Origin: an uncultured Bacteroides sp.
Lineage (GTDB): Bacteria > Bacteroidota > Bacteroidia > Bacteroidales > Bacteroidaceae
NCBI GenBank assembly: GCA_944322345.1
Contig: CALUOO010000010.1
Location: forward strand, 1-64,000
Direction of reading: 5' to 3'
DNA: 64,000 nt
The notes below the pieces were generated by a model, which saw only the letters and a list, made by a program, of their open reading frames with translations, ran no database searches and had not been told where the DNA came from. Every line of letters begins with the position of its first letter. Position 1 is the stretch's first letter. This document shows positions 31,061-41,980 of this stretch, in pieces. The position numbers and the translations under genes are program-made.

Positions 31061-33208
31061 TTACCGAATTCCATTCCGTCTCAATAAGGCATCAATAGTC
31101 GGTTCTTGCCCGCGGAAACGCTTGTAAAGCGTCATTGGATGTTCGGTACCCCCTTTAGAGAGGATATTATAACGGAACGAATCAGCCACTTCCTTATTAA
31201 ATATACCTTTCTCTTTGAATACCGAAAAAGCATCTGCATCCAGTACCTCTGCCCATTTATAACTATAATATCCGGCAGCATATCCCCCAGCAAAAATATG
31301 AGAAAACTGTGTACTCATACAAGCCTCTTCTACAACCGAAAGCAACTGAGCCCGCCTCCATGCCTCCTGCTCGTATGCCTTGACGTCACCCTCGAAGGGT
31401 TCGGTACGAGTGTACCATGCCATATCCAACAGTCCGAAGCTAACCTGTCGCAGACAGGCATATGCCGCATTAAAATTAGACGAATCCACAATGCGCTGTA
31501 CCAAATCGCCAGGAATAAGTTCTCCTGTCTGATAATGATGAGCAAAGGTATACAGAAAATCTTTTTCAATGGCAAAGTTCTCCATAATTTGCGAAGGAAG
31601 CTCCACAAAATCCCAATAGACATTCGTCCCGCTAAGACTCTGGTAAGTAGAATTTGCAAACATTCCATGCAGACTATGCCCGAACTCATGCAGAAATGTC
31701 TCTACTTCACTGAAAGTCAGCAGAGCAGGTTTGTTTCCCGTGGGACGGGTAAAGTTCATTACCAATGAAATGTGCGGACGACTATTCACACCTGTTTCCG
31801 GATCTATCCACTGTTCTTTAAAGCTGGTCATCCATGCGCCTGAACGTTTTCCACTCCGCGGATGGAAATCGGTATAGAGCACAGCCAAATAACTCCCGTC
31901 TTTATCATACACATCGTATACCTCCACTTCCGGATGATAAACCGGAATATCCGCATTTTTCCGGAACGTGATGCCATACAGGCGTTCGGCAAGCCCAAAG
32001 ACTCCTTTCTTCACCTGTTCCAGTTCAAAGTAGGGACGAAGCATTTCCTCATTAAGATTGAATCTCCTGTCTTTCAGTTTATTGGAATAATAGTTCCAGT
32101 CCCAAGGCATCACTTCGAAATCCGCTCCTTGTTCCTCGCGTGCCAAATTCTGTACCTCCTGATACTCTTTCTTGGCAGTAGGGGTATAAGCTTCCAACAG
32201 ATCGTCCAACAGTTTATATACACGTTCGCTATTTTCTGCCATCCGTTTCTTCAACACATATTCAGCATAATCCTTATAGCCGAGCAGATGTGCTATCTGT
32301 AAACGTGCATTGACTATTTTTTTTACGATCTCAATGTTGCTATATTCATTATCATGCGTACATTTCGTATTATAAGCCATGTAGAGTTTCCGACGCAGGT
32401 CGCGGTTGTCGGCATATGTCATGAAAGGAACATAACTTGGCGCATGCAACGTAAATATCCATCCTTCTTTTCCCTCGTTACGTGCAGTCTCGGCTGCCGT
32501 TTCCACCACGATATCCGGCAATCCGGAAAGATCCTCCTCATCTGTCAGACACAACTGATACTGATTTGTTTCTTTCAGATTGTTTTCTCCGAAGCTTAGT
32601 GTCAACGTGCTAAGTTCTGTGGTCAGACGACGGTATTCTTCGCGGGCCCTTCCTTCAAGATTAGCTCCATGACGTACAAACCCATCATATATATTTTCCA
32701 GCAACTGGTTCTGTTCAGAGGTCAGTCCCAATGTACTGCGCTTGTCATAAACCTTTTTGATGCGTGCAAACAGTTTTTCATTCAGCGTGATATTGTTGCT
32801 ATGTTCGCTAAGCAACGGCATCACTTTTTGTGCCAAAGCTTGTAATTCATCATTGGTCTCGGCACTAAGCATATTACTGAACACTGTAGTCACCCTGTCC
32901 AGCAAACTGCCCGAACGTTCGTAAGCCTCAACCGTATTGGCAAAGGTAGGTTCTTCTTCCGATTCTGTTATAGCCTCTATCTCTGCCTTCTGCAATTCAA
33001 TTCCTTTCAATATGGCAGGCTCATAATGTTCGGTACGGATACGGTCAAAGGGGACCGTACCATGTGGTGTATGATATTCCTCAAAAAAAGGATTTCCGAC
33101 ATTTATCATAGAGTCCATATCTGTTCTGTTCATTGGTTGATATTCATTATTTAGTAAGCCACAAAAGTATAAAAAAATAGAAGAAGAGAAAGACAAAAGA
33201 TATTTCAT
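31061..33208 (-). CDS. M3-family metallopeptidase (peptidyl-dipeptidase Dcp-like)
   Basis: About 715 residues of a thimet-type zinc peptidase. The HEXXH motif is in FLHEFGHSLHGMF, with the third ligand Glu in the following helix; DVFHPRSGKRSGAWM-like (YTDFHPRSGKRSGAW) and SLVMNFTRP segments precede it. The C-terminal substrate region AAGYYSYKWAEVLDADAFSVF is typical of Dcp. I chose ATG 33208 because the next 18 residues (KYLLSFSSSIFLYFCGLL) resemble a signal peptide. An internal ATG at 33133 (MNRTDMDS) would give a cytosolic form. It cleaves dipeptides from small peptides. Confidence 0.92.
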   Translation of the reverse strand: MKYLLSFSSSIFLYFCGLLNNEYQPMNRTDMDSMINVGNPFFEEYHTPHGTVPFDRIRTEHYEPAILKGIELQKAEIEAITESEEEPTFANTVEAYERSGSLLDRVTTVFSNMLSAETNDELQALAQKVMPLLSEHSNNITLNEKLFARIKKVYDKRSTLGLTSEQNQLLENIYDGFVRHGANLEGRAREEYRRLTTELSTLTLSFGENNLKETNQYQLCLTDEEDLSGLPDIVVETAAETARNEGKEGWIFTLHAPSYVPFMTYADNRDLRRKLYMAYNTKCTHDNEYSNIEIVKKIVNARLQIAHLLGYKDYAEYVLKKRMAENSERVYKLLDDLLEAYTPTAKKEYQEVQNLAREEQGADFEVMPWDWNYYSNKLKDRRFNLNEEMLRPYFELEQVKKGVFGLAERLYGITFRKNADIPVYHPEVEVYDVYDKDGSYLAVLYTDFHPRSGKRSGAWMTSFKEQWIDPETGVNSRPHISLVMNFTRPTGNKPALLTFSEVETFLHEFGHSLHGMFANSTYQSLSGTNVYWDFVELPSQIMENFAIEKDFLYTFAHHYQTGELIPGDLVQRIVDSSNFNAAYACLRQVSFGLLDMAWYTRTEPFEGDVKAYEQEAWRRAQLLSVVEEACMSTQFSHIFAGGYAAGYYSYKWAEVLDADAFSVFKEKGIFNKEVADSFRYNILSKGGTEHPMTLYKRFRGQEPTIDALLRRNGIR

Positions 33209-33302
33209 AGGACGATGAATTATGTTTTTTTGGCTTGAAGATCGTCCAAACAATACCAATGTCACCCTTCTCTTCTCCTGTAAGATTTACGGATGTCAGA
33301 AA

Positions 33303-34073
33303 TCATCTTTTTTTAAACAGCCTTGCAAAGTCTTCTCCGGCTTTCAAGGCGCAAGACATCACATCTGTTTCAGGATTCTTGTTTTTAGGATTCCAAAAGC
33401 CCCCTTGCTGCACGATTGTTTCTTTGCGGAAGCCTGTAGCAGCGCTGTAATCAATCCAATACAGCCTCCAGCAAGCCTTATAATCAACTACCGAAGAATA
33501 ACTCTCTCCGCCCGCCGAAACAGTTGTTGAAACAAAAGGAATCTCATTCCCGAAAGACGAATCCATATTTACTTCTGAAGACATCTCTTCCTGATTGACC
33601 CTGAAATCAATATTCTTGTTCATAATAACTACTTCAATCCTCTCTGCACGGCAAAGAGAATCAAGATGTTCTTCCGACTGTAAAACCTGACTGTCCATTT
33701 CCATTACAGACACAAAGCTCCGCAATTCATCGGCAGCCCGATACGAAGCTATCAGATCATAAAAACGGTTATCCATCTTTCCTTTGAACATATATTTATT
33801 AAAACTACTACTGAAACCGCTTGTTCTGCCCAACACACGATTGTTCATAAATGCAGAGTCCACCTCCGACACAGATATCTTCCCCATATCTAATGAATCA
33901 GAACCATACACAAACAACACCTTGTACCGCTCCAAAGGCAAAGAAACACCTTTCACATCTACAGTGTCCGTTCCGTTCACGACCTTCGTATGAACCGGAA
34001 TCCTGTAGGTTGCATGGCAACTGCCCATCAAAAAGAGCAGAATTACCGATAGAATATTAATAATTCGTTCCAT
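33303..34073 (-). CDS. Lipoprotein of unknown function (DUF6340-like guess)
   Basis: A 256-residue lipoprotein: signal INILSVILLFLMGSC with lipobox Cys19. The mature part has VNGTDTVDVKGVSLPLERYK, a central helical segment (FYDLIASYRAADELRSFV, LDSLCRAERIEVVIMNKN) and, late, DYKACWRLYWIDYSAATGF. The late Trp-rich segment recalls a Bacteroidales lipoprotein group (DUF6340), but I am not sure. It converges with nothing and lies upstream of the M3 peptidase by 94 bp. A 39-residue lipopeptide gene overlaps its start (34057-34176). Confidence 0.6.
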   Translation of the reverse strand: MERIINILSVILLFLMGSCHATYRIPVHTKVVNGTDTVDVKGVSLPLERYKVLFVYGSDSLDMGKISVSEVDSAFMNNRVLGRTSGFSSSFNKYMFKGKMDNRFYDLIASYRAADELRSFVSVMEMDSQVLQSEEHLDSLCRAERIEVVIMNKNIDFRVNQEEMSSEVNMDSSFGNEIPFVSTTVSAGGESYSSVVDYKACWRLYWIDYSAATGFRKETIVQQGGFWNPKNKNPETDVMSCALKAGEDFARLFKKR

Positions 34074-34176
34074 GTTTATCTACTTCGGTTAAACCATTAT
34101 CTACCATAGAATCCTGCGTACAGGAAATGATAAATGAAACAATCGCCCACATCGGCAATAACAACAACTTTTTCAT
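34057..34176 (-). CDS. 39-residue lipoprotein-like peptide
   Basis: A short minus-strand frame starts MKKLLLLPMWAIVSFIISC, a complete signal and lipobox with Cys19, then TQDSMVDNGLTEVDKHGTNY. It overlaps the start of the 256-residue lipoprotein gene by 17 bp, so the pair may be translated together. It is too short for ordinary gene callers. The lipobox and position support it as real; the mature part is only about 20 residues. Confidence 0.5.
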   Translation of the reverse strand: MKKLLLLPMWAIVSFIISCTQDSMVDNGLTEVDKHGTNY

Positions 34177-34315
34177 AAACGCATCCTTTTAGAGTGTAAC
34201 AAAATATATAGAATCAATACCTCAGTCCCTAAAATTAGCACAAAAGTTCACGAATCATCACGTTATTATAACAAACAATCAAATATAAATGTTCTATCAT
34301 CCGTAACACAAAAAA

Positions 34316-34339
34316 GCCGCCGCAGTTTCCTGCGGCGGC
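34316..34339 (-). terminator. gapA terminator
   Basis: GCCGCCGCAG-TTTC-CTGCGGCGGC is a perfect 10-bp hairpin. On the minus strand it is followed by TTTTTTGTG, a classic terminator for gapA. Confidence 0.9.
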
Positions 34340-34369
34340 TCCTCTATATCCTTATCAGTTGTCTAACGA

Positions 34370-35488
<1,119 letters not shown>

Positions 35489-35529
35489 TTATATTAGCAC
35501 ATTAAAATCACATTAAATATTGAAAAAAG

Positions 35530-35973
35530 ATGGGAAAGAATTCGTTTTTTAAAGACTTTAAAGCGTTTGCCATGAAAGGCAACGTGATTGATATGGCTGT
35601 CGGAGTAATAATCGGCAGCGCTTTTGGCAAAATCGTTTCATCACTCGTAACCAACATAATCATGCCGCCTTTTGGATTGTTGGTGGGAGGGGTTAATTTC
35701 ACCGATCTGAAATGGGTGATGAAAGAAGCTGTATATGGAACAGACGGCAAAGAACTGACTCCCGCCGTGACGCTGGAATACGGACAGTTTCTACAAGCGA
35801 CATTCGACTTTCTGATTATCGCTTTCTCCATTTTTCTGTTTATACGTTTGCTGAACAGACTGACAACCAAAAGGAAATCCGATGAGCCGTCCGTACAGCC
35901 CGCCCCTCCAGCACCATCCAAGGAAGAATTGTTGCTGACAGAAATCCGCGACTTGTTGAAGGAACGGAAATAG
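35530..35973 (+). CDS. mscL: Large-conductance mechanosensitive channel
   Basis: A 147-residue channel subunit that opens on membrane tension to release solutes. N-terminal helix [19 protein letters not shown] and TM1 [19 protein letters not shown] contain the family's gate signature; the loop [11 protein letters not shown]-like segment precedes TM2 ([19 protein letters not shown]). The cytoplasmic helix [13 protein letters not shown] closes it. The linker ([11 protein letters not shown]) is Pro-rich. Length is normal. Downstream, up to guaA (36438), there is a C/T-rich then G-rich stretch (36002-36045) that can form a weak hairpin, then repeat array D. Confidence 0.95.
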   Translation: MGKNSFFKDFKAFAMKGNVIDMAVGVIIGSAFGKIVSSLVTNIIMPPFGLLVGGVNFTDLKWVMKEAVYGTDGKELTPAVTLEYGQFLQATFDFLIIAFSIFLFIRLLNRLTTKRKSDEPSVQPAPPAPSKEELLLTEIRDLLKERK

Positions 35974-36222
35974 ACATCATCCTCACTCCCTTCCCTCTTT
36001 ACCACCTCCCCCTCTTTTTCCTAGGAGGAGGTAAGGAGGAGGTTTTCTTTACTTTTATTTCTTTCTTCATTCTTTTGATACTTTTCTTTTTCTTTCTTTT
36101 CAATGCGTTACATTTAATAGCTTAATGTTACATTAATCCCCTTTCAAACCACATTGAATGGAACCAATGAATACATAATTCAATAAATTATCCTATTGTT
36201 TTCACATAAAAAAAACAGGAAG

Positions 36223-36330
36223 ATTGGGAAAGGTTAGCTATCACATTGGAAAAGGTTAGCTGTCGCGTTGGGTAACCTTTCCCAATCTGTTGGCAAAGGT
36301 TAGCTGACACACCGGGAAAGGTCAACTGAC
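36223..36330. repeat. Intergenic 22-bp-period array D (five units)
   Basis: Units begin at 36223, 36245, 36267 and 36289: ATTGGGAAAGGTTAGCTATC, ATTGGAAAAGGTTAGCTGTC, GTTGGGTAACCTTTCCCAAT, GTTGGCAAAGGTTAGCTGAC. A worn fifth (CACCGGGAAAGGTCAACTGA, 36310) follows. Unit 3 is inverted relative to the others. It lies between mscL and guaA, which are co-directional. Confidence 0.92.
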
Positions 36331-36395
36331 ACAAGCCGTAAATAATCCATTATTATTTTCCTTTAAAAAGCATTTCCAGTTCAGTATATTTTCCG

Positions 36396-36403
36396 TATTT
36401 TTG
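36396..36403 (+). promoter_or_regulatory. Possible guaA -7 box
   Basis: TATTTTTG, 34 bp before the guaA ATG. The -33 box is weak. Array D ends about 65 bp upstream. Confidence 0.5.
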
Positions 36404-36437
36404 CACATCATTATTTATTAAAAACCCATACATTGAT

Positions 36438-37991
36438 ATGCAGGAAAAAATAATAATTCTTGATTTCGGCTCACAGACCACACAACTCATCGGTCGTCGC
36501 GTCCGCGAGCTGAATGTCTATTGTGAAATTGTACCTTACAACAAGTTTCCGAAAGGTGACGAAACCGTGAAAGGTGTCATTCTGTCGGGAAGTCCTTTCT
36601 CTGTTTACGACAAGGATGCCTTTAAGGTAGATTTAAGCGAAATCCGCGGCAAGCTCCCTATTCTGGGCATCTGCTACGGTGCACAGTTCATCTCCTACAG
36701 CAACGGTGGAAAGGTAGAACCGGCAGGTACACGCGAATACGGCCGTGCACACCTCAGTACGTTCGATACACAAAATGTGCTTTTCAAGAATGTTCGTCCC
36801 AACACACAAGTATGGATGAGCCACGGCGATACCATCACAGCCATTCCAGACAACTTTAAGGTGATTGCCTCTACCGACAAAGTGAAAATTGCCGCTTATC
36901 AGGCAGAAGGCGAGAAAATGTGGGGCGTACAGTTCCATCCGGAAGTGTTCCATAGCGAAGATGGCACACAAATGTTGCGCAACTTCGTAGTGGATGTCTG
37001 CGGATGCAGCCAAAGCTGGAGCGCATCTTCGTTTGTAGACACCACCGTTGCCGAGTTGAAGGAACAGGTAGGCAACGACCGCGTAATCTTAGGACTGAGT
37101 GGAGGCGTAGACTCATCAGTAGCTGCTGTACTATTGCACCGTGCCATTGGCAAGAACCTGACATGTATTTTCGTAGACCACGGGTTGCTGCGCAAAAACG
37201 AATTCAAGAACGTGATGCACGACTATGAATGTCTGGGACTAAACGTGATCGGTGTAGACGCCAGCGCCAAATTCTTCAAAGATCTGGAAGGTGTAACCGA
37301 CCCGGAACAAAAGCGTAAGATTATCGGCCGCGACTTCGTAGAGGTATTCAACGAAGAAGCTCGCAAAATAACCGATGCCAAATGGCTGGCACAGGGAACC
37401 ATCTATCCCGACCGTATCGAAAGTCTGAACATCACGGGAAAGACCATCAAGAGCCATCACAACGTGGGCGGACTTCCCGAAGAGATGCATCTGCAACTGT
37501 GTGAACCGCTGAAATGGCTGTTTAAGGACGAAGTACGCCGTGTAGGTCGTCAGTTAGGCATCCCCGAACATCTGATCAGCCGCCATCCATTCCCCGGACC
37601 GGGACTGGCAGTCCGTATCTTGGGCGACATCACTCCCGAAAAGGTACGTATCCTACAGGATGCAGACGATATTTTCATCCAAGGCTTGCGTGACTGGAAG
37701 GTGAAAGATGCCGAAGGTAACGAGACTTCACTCTACCATCAGGTATGGCAGGCCGGCGTCATTCTGTTGCCTGTTCAATCAGTGGGAGTAATGGGAGACG
37801 AGCGTACATACGAACGTGCTGTAGCTCTGCGTGCCGTCACTTCTACAGATGCCATGACAGCAGACTGGGCTCATCTGCCTTACGAGTTCTTGGGCAAGGT
37901 GTCAAACGATATCATCAATAAAGTGAAAGGTGTAAACCGCGTCACCTATGACATCAGTTCAAAACCACCTGCCACAATAGAATGGGAGTAA
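36438..37991 (+). CDS. guaA: GMP synthase (glutamine-hydrolysing)
   Basis: A 517-residue enzyme of purine synthesis: XMP to GMP. The N-terminal class I amidotransferase domain (1-190) has the nucleophile in GICYGAQ and the His/Glu pair in [13 protein letters not shown]. The ATP pyrophosphatase domain starts with the P-loop [13 protein letters not shown] (about 218-230). The dimerisation domain includes [15 protein letters not shown] and ends in PPATIEWE, the invariant C-terminus. Length is as usual. It stands alone, with a terminator at 38013-38041. Confidence 0.97.
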   Translation: MQEKIIILDFGSQTTQLIGRRVRELNVYCEIVPYNKFPKGDETVKGVILSGSPFSVYDKDAFKVDLSEIRGKLPILGICYGAQFISYSNGGKVEPAGTREYGRAHLSTFDTQNVLFKNVRPNTQVWMSHGDTITAIPDNFKVIASTDKVKIAAYQAEGEKMWGVQFHPEVFHSEDGTQMLRNFVVDVCGCSQSWSASSFVDTTVAELKEQVGNDRVILGLSGGVDSSVAAVLLHRAIGKNLTCIFVDHGLLRKNEFKNVMHDYECLGLNVIGVDASAKFFKDLEGVTDPEQKRKIIGRDFVEVFNEEARKITDAKWLAQGTIYPDRIESLNITGKTIKSHHNVGGLPEEMHLQLCEPLKWLFKDEVRRVGRQLGIPEHLISRHPFPGPGLAVRILGDITPEKVRILQDADDIFIQGLRDWKVKDAEGNETSLYHQVWQAGVILLPVQSVGVMGDERTYERAVALRAVTSTDAMTADWAHLPYEFLGKVSNDIINKVKGVNRVTYDISSKPPATIEWE

Positions 37992-38012
37992 ATACAGCTC
38001 CTTATATAATCT

Positions 38013-38041
38013 AATAAAGGTGTGTACTGCACACCTTTATT
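38013..38041 (+). terminator. guaA terminator
   Basis: AATAAAGGTGTG (38013-38024) pairs perfectly with CACACCTTTATT (38030-38041), giving a 12-bp stem with a 5-nt loop. It ends guaA just before the exported isomerase-like gene. Confidence 0.75.
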
Positions 38042-38087
38042 ACTATAACTTATACCTAAAACGACTATAACTAAAAACAAATTATAC

Positions 38088-39026
38088 ATGAAAACTATCT
38101 TATCTGTATGTCGCAGAAATCTGGCGGCATTAATGTGTATGGCAATCGCCATTACCCTGTTTGCAACTCCCGAAACTGCTTGGGCTAAGAAAGAAAAGAA
38201 AATAGGGATACAACTCTATTCAGTAATGGACGCTATGAACAAAGCGCCTAAAGCATCTATTGAGCGCCTTGCCGGTATGGGCTATAAGGCTGTAGAATTG
38301 GTTCAATGGGGAGGCAATCCCAAAGTATTCGGACTTCCTGCAGACGAATTCAAGGCTCTTTGCGACGATAATGATATTAAAATCATCTCTACCCACTCTG
38401 GAATTCAGGAAGATCCTTCAAAAGAGGAAGAGATTATGAACAACTGGAGAAAGCTGTTCGAAATTCAGAAAGCATGCGGAGGTAAATACTTCGTTATTCC
38501 AAGTTATCAGGCTGAATATACAGTAGAGGGCATACAGCGTATGTGCGACTATTTCAACCGCGTAGGAAAATTGGCAGCCGAATATGGGTTGAAACTCGGG
38601 TATCACAACCACTCCGGCGAATATCAGAAGCTGAAAGATAGCGACAAAGTAATGTGGGAGTATCTTGTAGAAAACACCGATCCTAAATATGTATGCTTCG
38701 AGCTGGATGTATATTGGTGTACAAAAGGAGGAAAAGATCCTGTAGACTATTTGAAAAAATATCCCAAACGCATTGAGTTACTTCACATTAAAGACGATTT
38801 CGTTATCGGCGAAACCGGCACTATCAATTTCGAAGGAATCTTCAAACAATTCTACAAAAACGGAATGAAAGACTATGTAGTTGAAATTGAGACACCGCAG
38901 TGGCTGCGTGAAAAGAAAAATGCAGACGGCAGCAAATACTCACAGGAACAAATCAACGAAGAAATATTCAAAGCAGCACAAAAGAGTGCAGACTATCTGA
39001 AAGCTGCAGATTTCGTAAAGAAATAA
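38088..39026 (+). CDS. Exported sugar phosphate isomerase/epimerase-like TIM-barrel protein
   Basis: A 312-residue protein with a signal peptide (LAALMCMAIAITLFATPETAWA) followed by a xylose-isomerase-like/AP-endonuclease-2 TIM barrel. Barrel metal-site motifs: GIQLYSVMDAM, MGYKAVELVQWGGN, IISTHSGIQED, LGYHNHSGEYQ (His pair), CFELDVYWCTKGG and ELLHIKDD. The family includes inosose dehydratases, epimerases and 3-keto-sugar lyases; the exact substrate is unknown. Periplasmic location points to glycan breakdown. Good terminator at 39054-39085. Confidence 0.85.
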   Translation: MKTILSVCRRNLAALMCMAIAITLFATPETAWAKKEKKIGIQLYSVMDAMNKAPKASIERLAGMGYKAVELVQWGGNPKVFGLPADEFKALCDDNDIKIISTHSGIQEDPSKEEEIMNNWRKLFEIQKACGGKYFVIPSYQAEYTVEGIQRMCDYFNRVGKLAAEYGLKLGYHNHSGEYQKLKDSDKVMWEYLVENTDPKYVCFELDVYWCTKGGKDPVDYLKKYPKRIELLHIKDDFVIGETGTINFEGIFKQFYKNGMKDYVVEIETPQWLREKKNADGSKYSQEQINEEIFKAAQKSADYLKAADFVKK

Positions 39027-39053
39027 TCTAAGCACAAAGTGCAAATCGAATAG

Positions 39054-39085
39054 CGGGGTATATCTGTAGATGCAGATATGCCCCG
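39054..39085 (+). terminator. Terminator after the isomerase-like gene
   Basis: CGGGGTATATCTG (39054-39066) pairs with CAGATATGCCCCG (39073-39085) and is followed by TTTTATT. Confidence 0.85.
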
Positions 39086-39124
39086 TTTTATTGTTTCTTC
39101 CGTCTATTATTAAAAACATTTTCT

Positions 39125-39155
39125 TTTGCCAATAGGAAATGAATTAATACCTTTG
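39125..39155 (+). promoter_or_regulatory. Promoter of the NahK-like kinase gene
   Basis: TTTG (39125-39128) and TACCTTTG (39148-39155) are 19 bp apart, an exact Bacteroidetes -33/-7 arrangement. Confidence 0.75.
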
Positions 39156-39198
39156 CCAACGACCATCAATTGTTTAACTTATAAAAATTCATTTACCC

Positions 39199-40287
39199 AT
39201 GAGAAATTTATCAGACATTGTCAGCAAGTTCAAAATTCAAGGAACAGTGGAAAGCATCAACCCGCTAGGTGCAGGGCTTATCAACGACACCTATAAGGTA
39301 AGTACTCAAGAAACAGATGCTCCCAATTATGTGCTGCAACGTATCAATCATGCCATATTCCAAAACGTAGAACTGTTACAGAACAACATTGTCGCTGTCA
39401 CAAAACATATCCGGAAAAAGCTACTCGAAGCTGGCGAACAAGACATCGACCGGAAAGTATTAAGTTTTCTGGAAACCGAAGAAGGAAAGACCTACTGGTT
39501 CGATGGTGAGAACTATTGGCGGATCATGGTATTTATTCCCAATGCCAAAACCTATGAGACTGTAAATCCTGAGTACTCTTACTACGCCGGACAAGCATTC
39601 GGACATTTTCAAGCCATGCTGGCAGATATTCCTGAAACATTGGGAGAGACAATCCCCGACTTTCACAACATGGAATTCCGCCTGCAACAATTACGTGAAG
39701 CTGTAGCGACCAATGCAGCAGGAAGATTGGAAGAGGTGAAATATTACTTGGACGAAATAGAGAAACGAGCCGACGAAATGTGCAAAGCAGAACGTTTGTA
39801 CAGAGAAGGAAAACTTCCCAAACGTGTATGCCACTGCGACACCAAAGTGAACAACATGATGTTCGACGAAAACGGAAAAGTATTGTGTGTTATCGATTTG
39901 GATACAGTAATGCCAAGCTTCATCTTCTCCGATTACGGAGACTTCCTCCGTACAGGAGCCAATACAGGCGACGAGGACGACAAAGACCTCGACCGCGTAG
40001 AATTCAACATGGACATATTCCGGGCATTTACACGAGGATATCTGGAAAGTGCACGTTCATTCCTGACTCCTATCGAGATTGAAAACCTTCCTTATGCCGC
40101 AGCATTATTCCCCTACATGCAATGCGTACGTTTCTTAGCCGACTACATTAACGGAGATACTTACTATAAAATCAAGTATCCGGAACATAATCTGGTACGT
40201 ACTAAAGCACAGTTCAAGCTACTACAAAGCGTAGAAGCACACACACCGGAAATGATTGCATTTATAAAAGAATGTTTGGAAAAATAA
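39199..40287 (+). CDS. Aminoglycoside-phosphotransferase-fold sugar kinase (NahK-like)
   Basis: A 362-residue kinase of the APH fold. The N-lobe has NPLGAGLINDTYKV and YVLQRINHAIF (lysine-like position). The C-lobe has the catalytic loop RVCHCDTKVNNMMFD, with Asp in CHCD and Asn in NN, and the metal-binding ID-x-D segment VIDLDTVMPSF. This pattern is that of N-acetylhexosamine 1-kinase (NahK), which phosphorylates GlcNAc and GalNAc in mucin-glycan salvage. The GalNAc-releasing GH109 enzyme at 22.3 kb would supply a fitting substrate. No Leloir-pathway neighbours are present, so substrate is by family. Confidence 0.85.
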   Translation: MRNLSDIVSKFKIQGTVESINPLGAGLINDTYKVSTQETDAPNYVLQRINHAIFQNVELLQNNIVAVTKHIRKKLLEAGEQDIDRKVLSFLETEEGKTYWFDGENYWRIMVFIPNAKTYETVNPEYSYYAGQAFGHFQAMLADIPETLGETIPDFHNMEFRLQQLREAVATNAAGRLEEVKYYLDEIEKRADEMCKAERLYREGKLPKRVCHCDTKVNNMMFDENGKVLCVIDLDTVMPSFIFSDYGDFLRTGANTGDEDDKDLDRVEFNMDIFRAFTRGYLESARSFLTPIEIENLPYAAALFPYMQCVRFLADYINGDTYYKIKYPEHNLVRTKAQFKLLQSVEAHTPEMIAFIKECLEK

Positions 40288-40304
40288 TCCGATAGTCCAG
40301 AAAG

Positions 40305-40955
40305 CTATCGGACAAATTTTCCACCTTTCCAACGATATACAATAGGACGGCGGAGATACGGTTTCAGTTTCTCTGCCGTTTCTGTTGACATATAATCAGA
40401 AGTAGTCAGTGTCAGAGTAAGGTCAGTGTTTTCTTTAGTAAAATCAGCCTTCATCAGCAGCATATCAGCAGCATGACGGGCTTCATTGTAAGCATAAATA
40501 TCTGTTGAATCAGGCGCAGACAAGAAATCGTCCATCACCGGGAGAGCAATAAACTTTTCCGCATCCAAGGGCTCCCATGCCTGAGTATAGAAATGAATGC
40601 TGCTGTCACAGGCAGGAGCACAAACAGTAGCTATCGTACAGATGACCTGAGTGGTATCATTCAGTTGCAAAACTTTCATCTGCCATGCACTTTGCGAAGA
40701 CATCTGCATCCGGATATAGTCCTTGCTCAAATCTGTCATTTCCGATTTATGTCCAAAACGATTCTCTATTACAGCCTTCATCTTGCTCTCCAGAAAATCA
40801 ATACAATCCTCGCGATTCACTTTTGTCAGCAAAGGAGTAACAGAATCCGGCATGTTGATAAACAGCGTTTTTGCCTCCTGAGCATAGGATGAAGAAATAA
40901 TAAGAAAAGCCGCTATAAGGGAAGAGAACGTCTGAATTAATTTACCCACTCTCAT
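40305..40955 (-). CDS. DUF3256-family exported protein
   Basis: A 216-residue protein with signal peptide (FSSLIAAFLIISSSYA). The mature part matches the DUF3256 pattern: LFINMPDSVTPLLTKVNREDCIDFLESKM, YIRMQMSSQSAWQMKVLQLNDTTQVIC and the ending PYLRRPIVYRWKGGKFV. Function is unknown; the family is Bacteroidetes-restricted. It is the last gene of a leftward set: truA, an EamA transporter, DUF3256. Spacing of 33 bp to the transporter gene supports co-transcription. Confidence 0.8.
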   Translation of the reverse strand: MRVGKLIQTFSSLIAAFLIISSSYAQEAKTLFINMPDSVTPLLTKVNREDCIDFLESKMKAVIENRFGHKSEMTDLSKDYIRMQMSSQSAWQMKVLQLNDTTQVICTIATVCAPACDSSIHFYTQAWEPLDAEKFIALPVMDDFLSAPDSTDIYAYNEARHAADMLLMKADFTKENTDLTLTLTTSDYMSTETAEKLKPYLRRPIVYRWKGGKFVR

Positions 40956-40988
40956 ATCATTATCATTTTCAAGTTATTACATTTATTT

Positions 40989-41891
40989 TCAGTTTTTAGT
41001 TCCCAAATATAAGAATATCATTCCGATTAGCACCAAGATAAGGTCGACCGCCTTACTTTTTAAATTCTTTTCACGGAACAGCAATGCACCAAACAAGAAC
41101 GATACAATTACACTGCCACGCCGTACCATGGAGACTATAGAAATCATGGAATCATCGTAACTCAAAGCATAAAAGTAAGCAAAATCGGCAGCGGAAAGAA
41201 ATATGGATATCAGAATGATTGTCCATTTCCAGCGGAACGGTGTAGTACTTTTTCGCTTAGGAAGCCACAGCAGCAACAATACCGGACACATAATGAAAAC
41301 TTGATAAACATTATACCACGATTGCACCAGCATAGGGTTCAATTCTTTCATCAGATATTTATCGTACAATCCACTGACAGCTCCCATCACAGCAGCCAAC
41401 ACAATGAACAGAATCCAACGATTATGCTTGAAATCAATGCCTTCCTTTTTACCCGAACGACTCAACAGGAAAAAAGAAATAACAGCCAGCCATACACCTA
41501 TCCACTGGTAAAGATTCAAGCGCTCACCAAATACCAGCATAGCACCAATCAACGTCATTACCGGACGGGTTGCATTGATGGGGCCAACAATGGTAATTGG
41601 AAGATGTTTCATACCAAAATACCCGAATATCCACGAGGAGAGCACAATAAACGATTTGACAATAATAAATTTATGCTGCTCCCACCCGGCAAGTGGTACA
41701 TGAAAGATTGTCTCATCCAGACATCCGGGAACACATGCCGAAATAATGATAAACGGCAAGAAAATGAGACTGGAAAATAATGTATTCAGAAACAAAACAG
41801 GAAGAACTGCATTATCCTTTAAAGATTGTTTCTTGAAAACATCATAGAATCCCAGTAGTGCAGCGGAAAGGAATGCTAAAAGTAACCACAT
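40989..41891 (-). CDS. DMT/EamA-family transporter
   Basis: A 300-residue inner-membrane protein with about ten TM helices in two EamA repeats, for example FLSAALLGFYDVFKK, VLPVLFLNTLFSSLIFLPFI, FIVLSSWIFGYFGMKHLPITIVGPINATRPV, and late SAADFAYFYALSYDDSM and VSFLFGALLFREKNL. The family exports or imports small metabolites; the substrate cannot be told from sequence. It sits between truA and the DUF3256 gene. Confidence 0.9.
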   Translation of the reverse strand: MWLLLAFLSAALLGFYDVFKKQSLKDNAVLPVLFLNTLFSSLIFLPFIIISACVPGCLDETIFHVPLAGWEQHKFIIVKSFIVLSSWIFGYFGMKHLPITIVGPINATRPVMTLIGAMLVFGERLNLYQWIGVWLAVISFFLLSRSGKKEGIDFKHNRWILFIVLAAVMGAVSGLYDKYLMKELNPMLVQSWYNVYQVFIMCPVLLLLWLPKRKSTTPFRWKWTIILISIFLSAADFAYFYALSYDDSMISIVSMVRRGSVIVSFLFGALLFREKNLKSKAVDLILVLIGMIFLYLGTKN

Positions 41892-41980
41892 GTAAGTATT
41901 TAAATTTGTGAGTTTTTAAGTTTGTAAGTTCAAAATATTCCAGTAGCCTTTCTCCAAAGCAGAAAACCGGAAGCACATTT

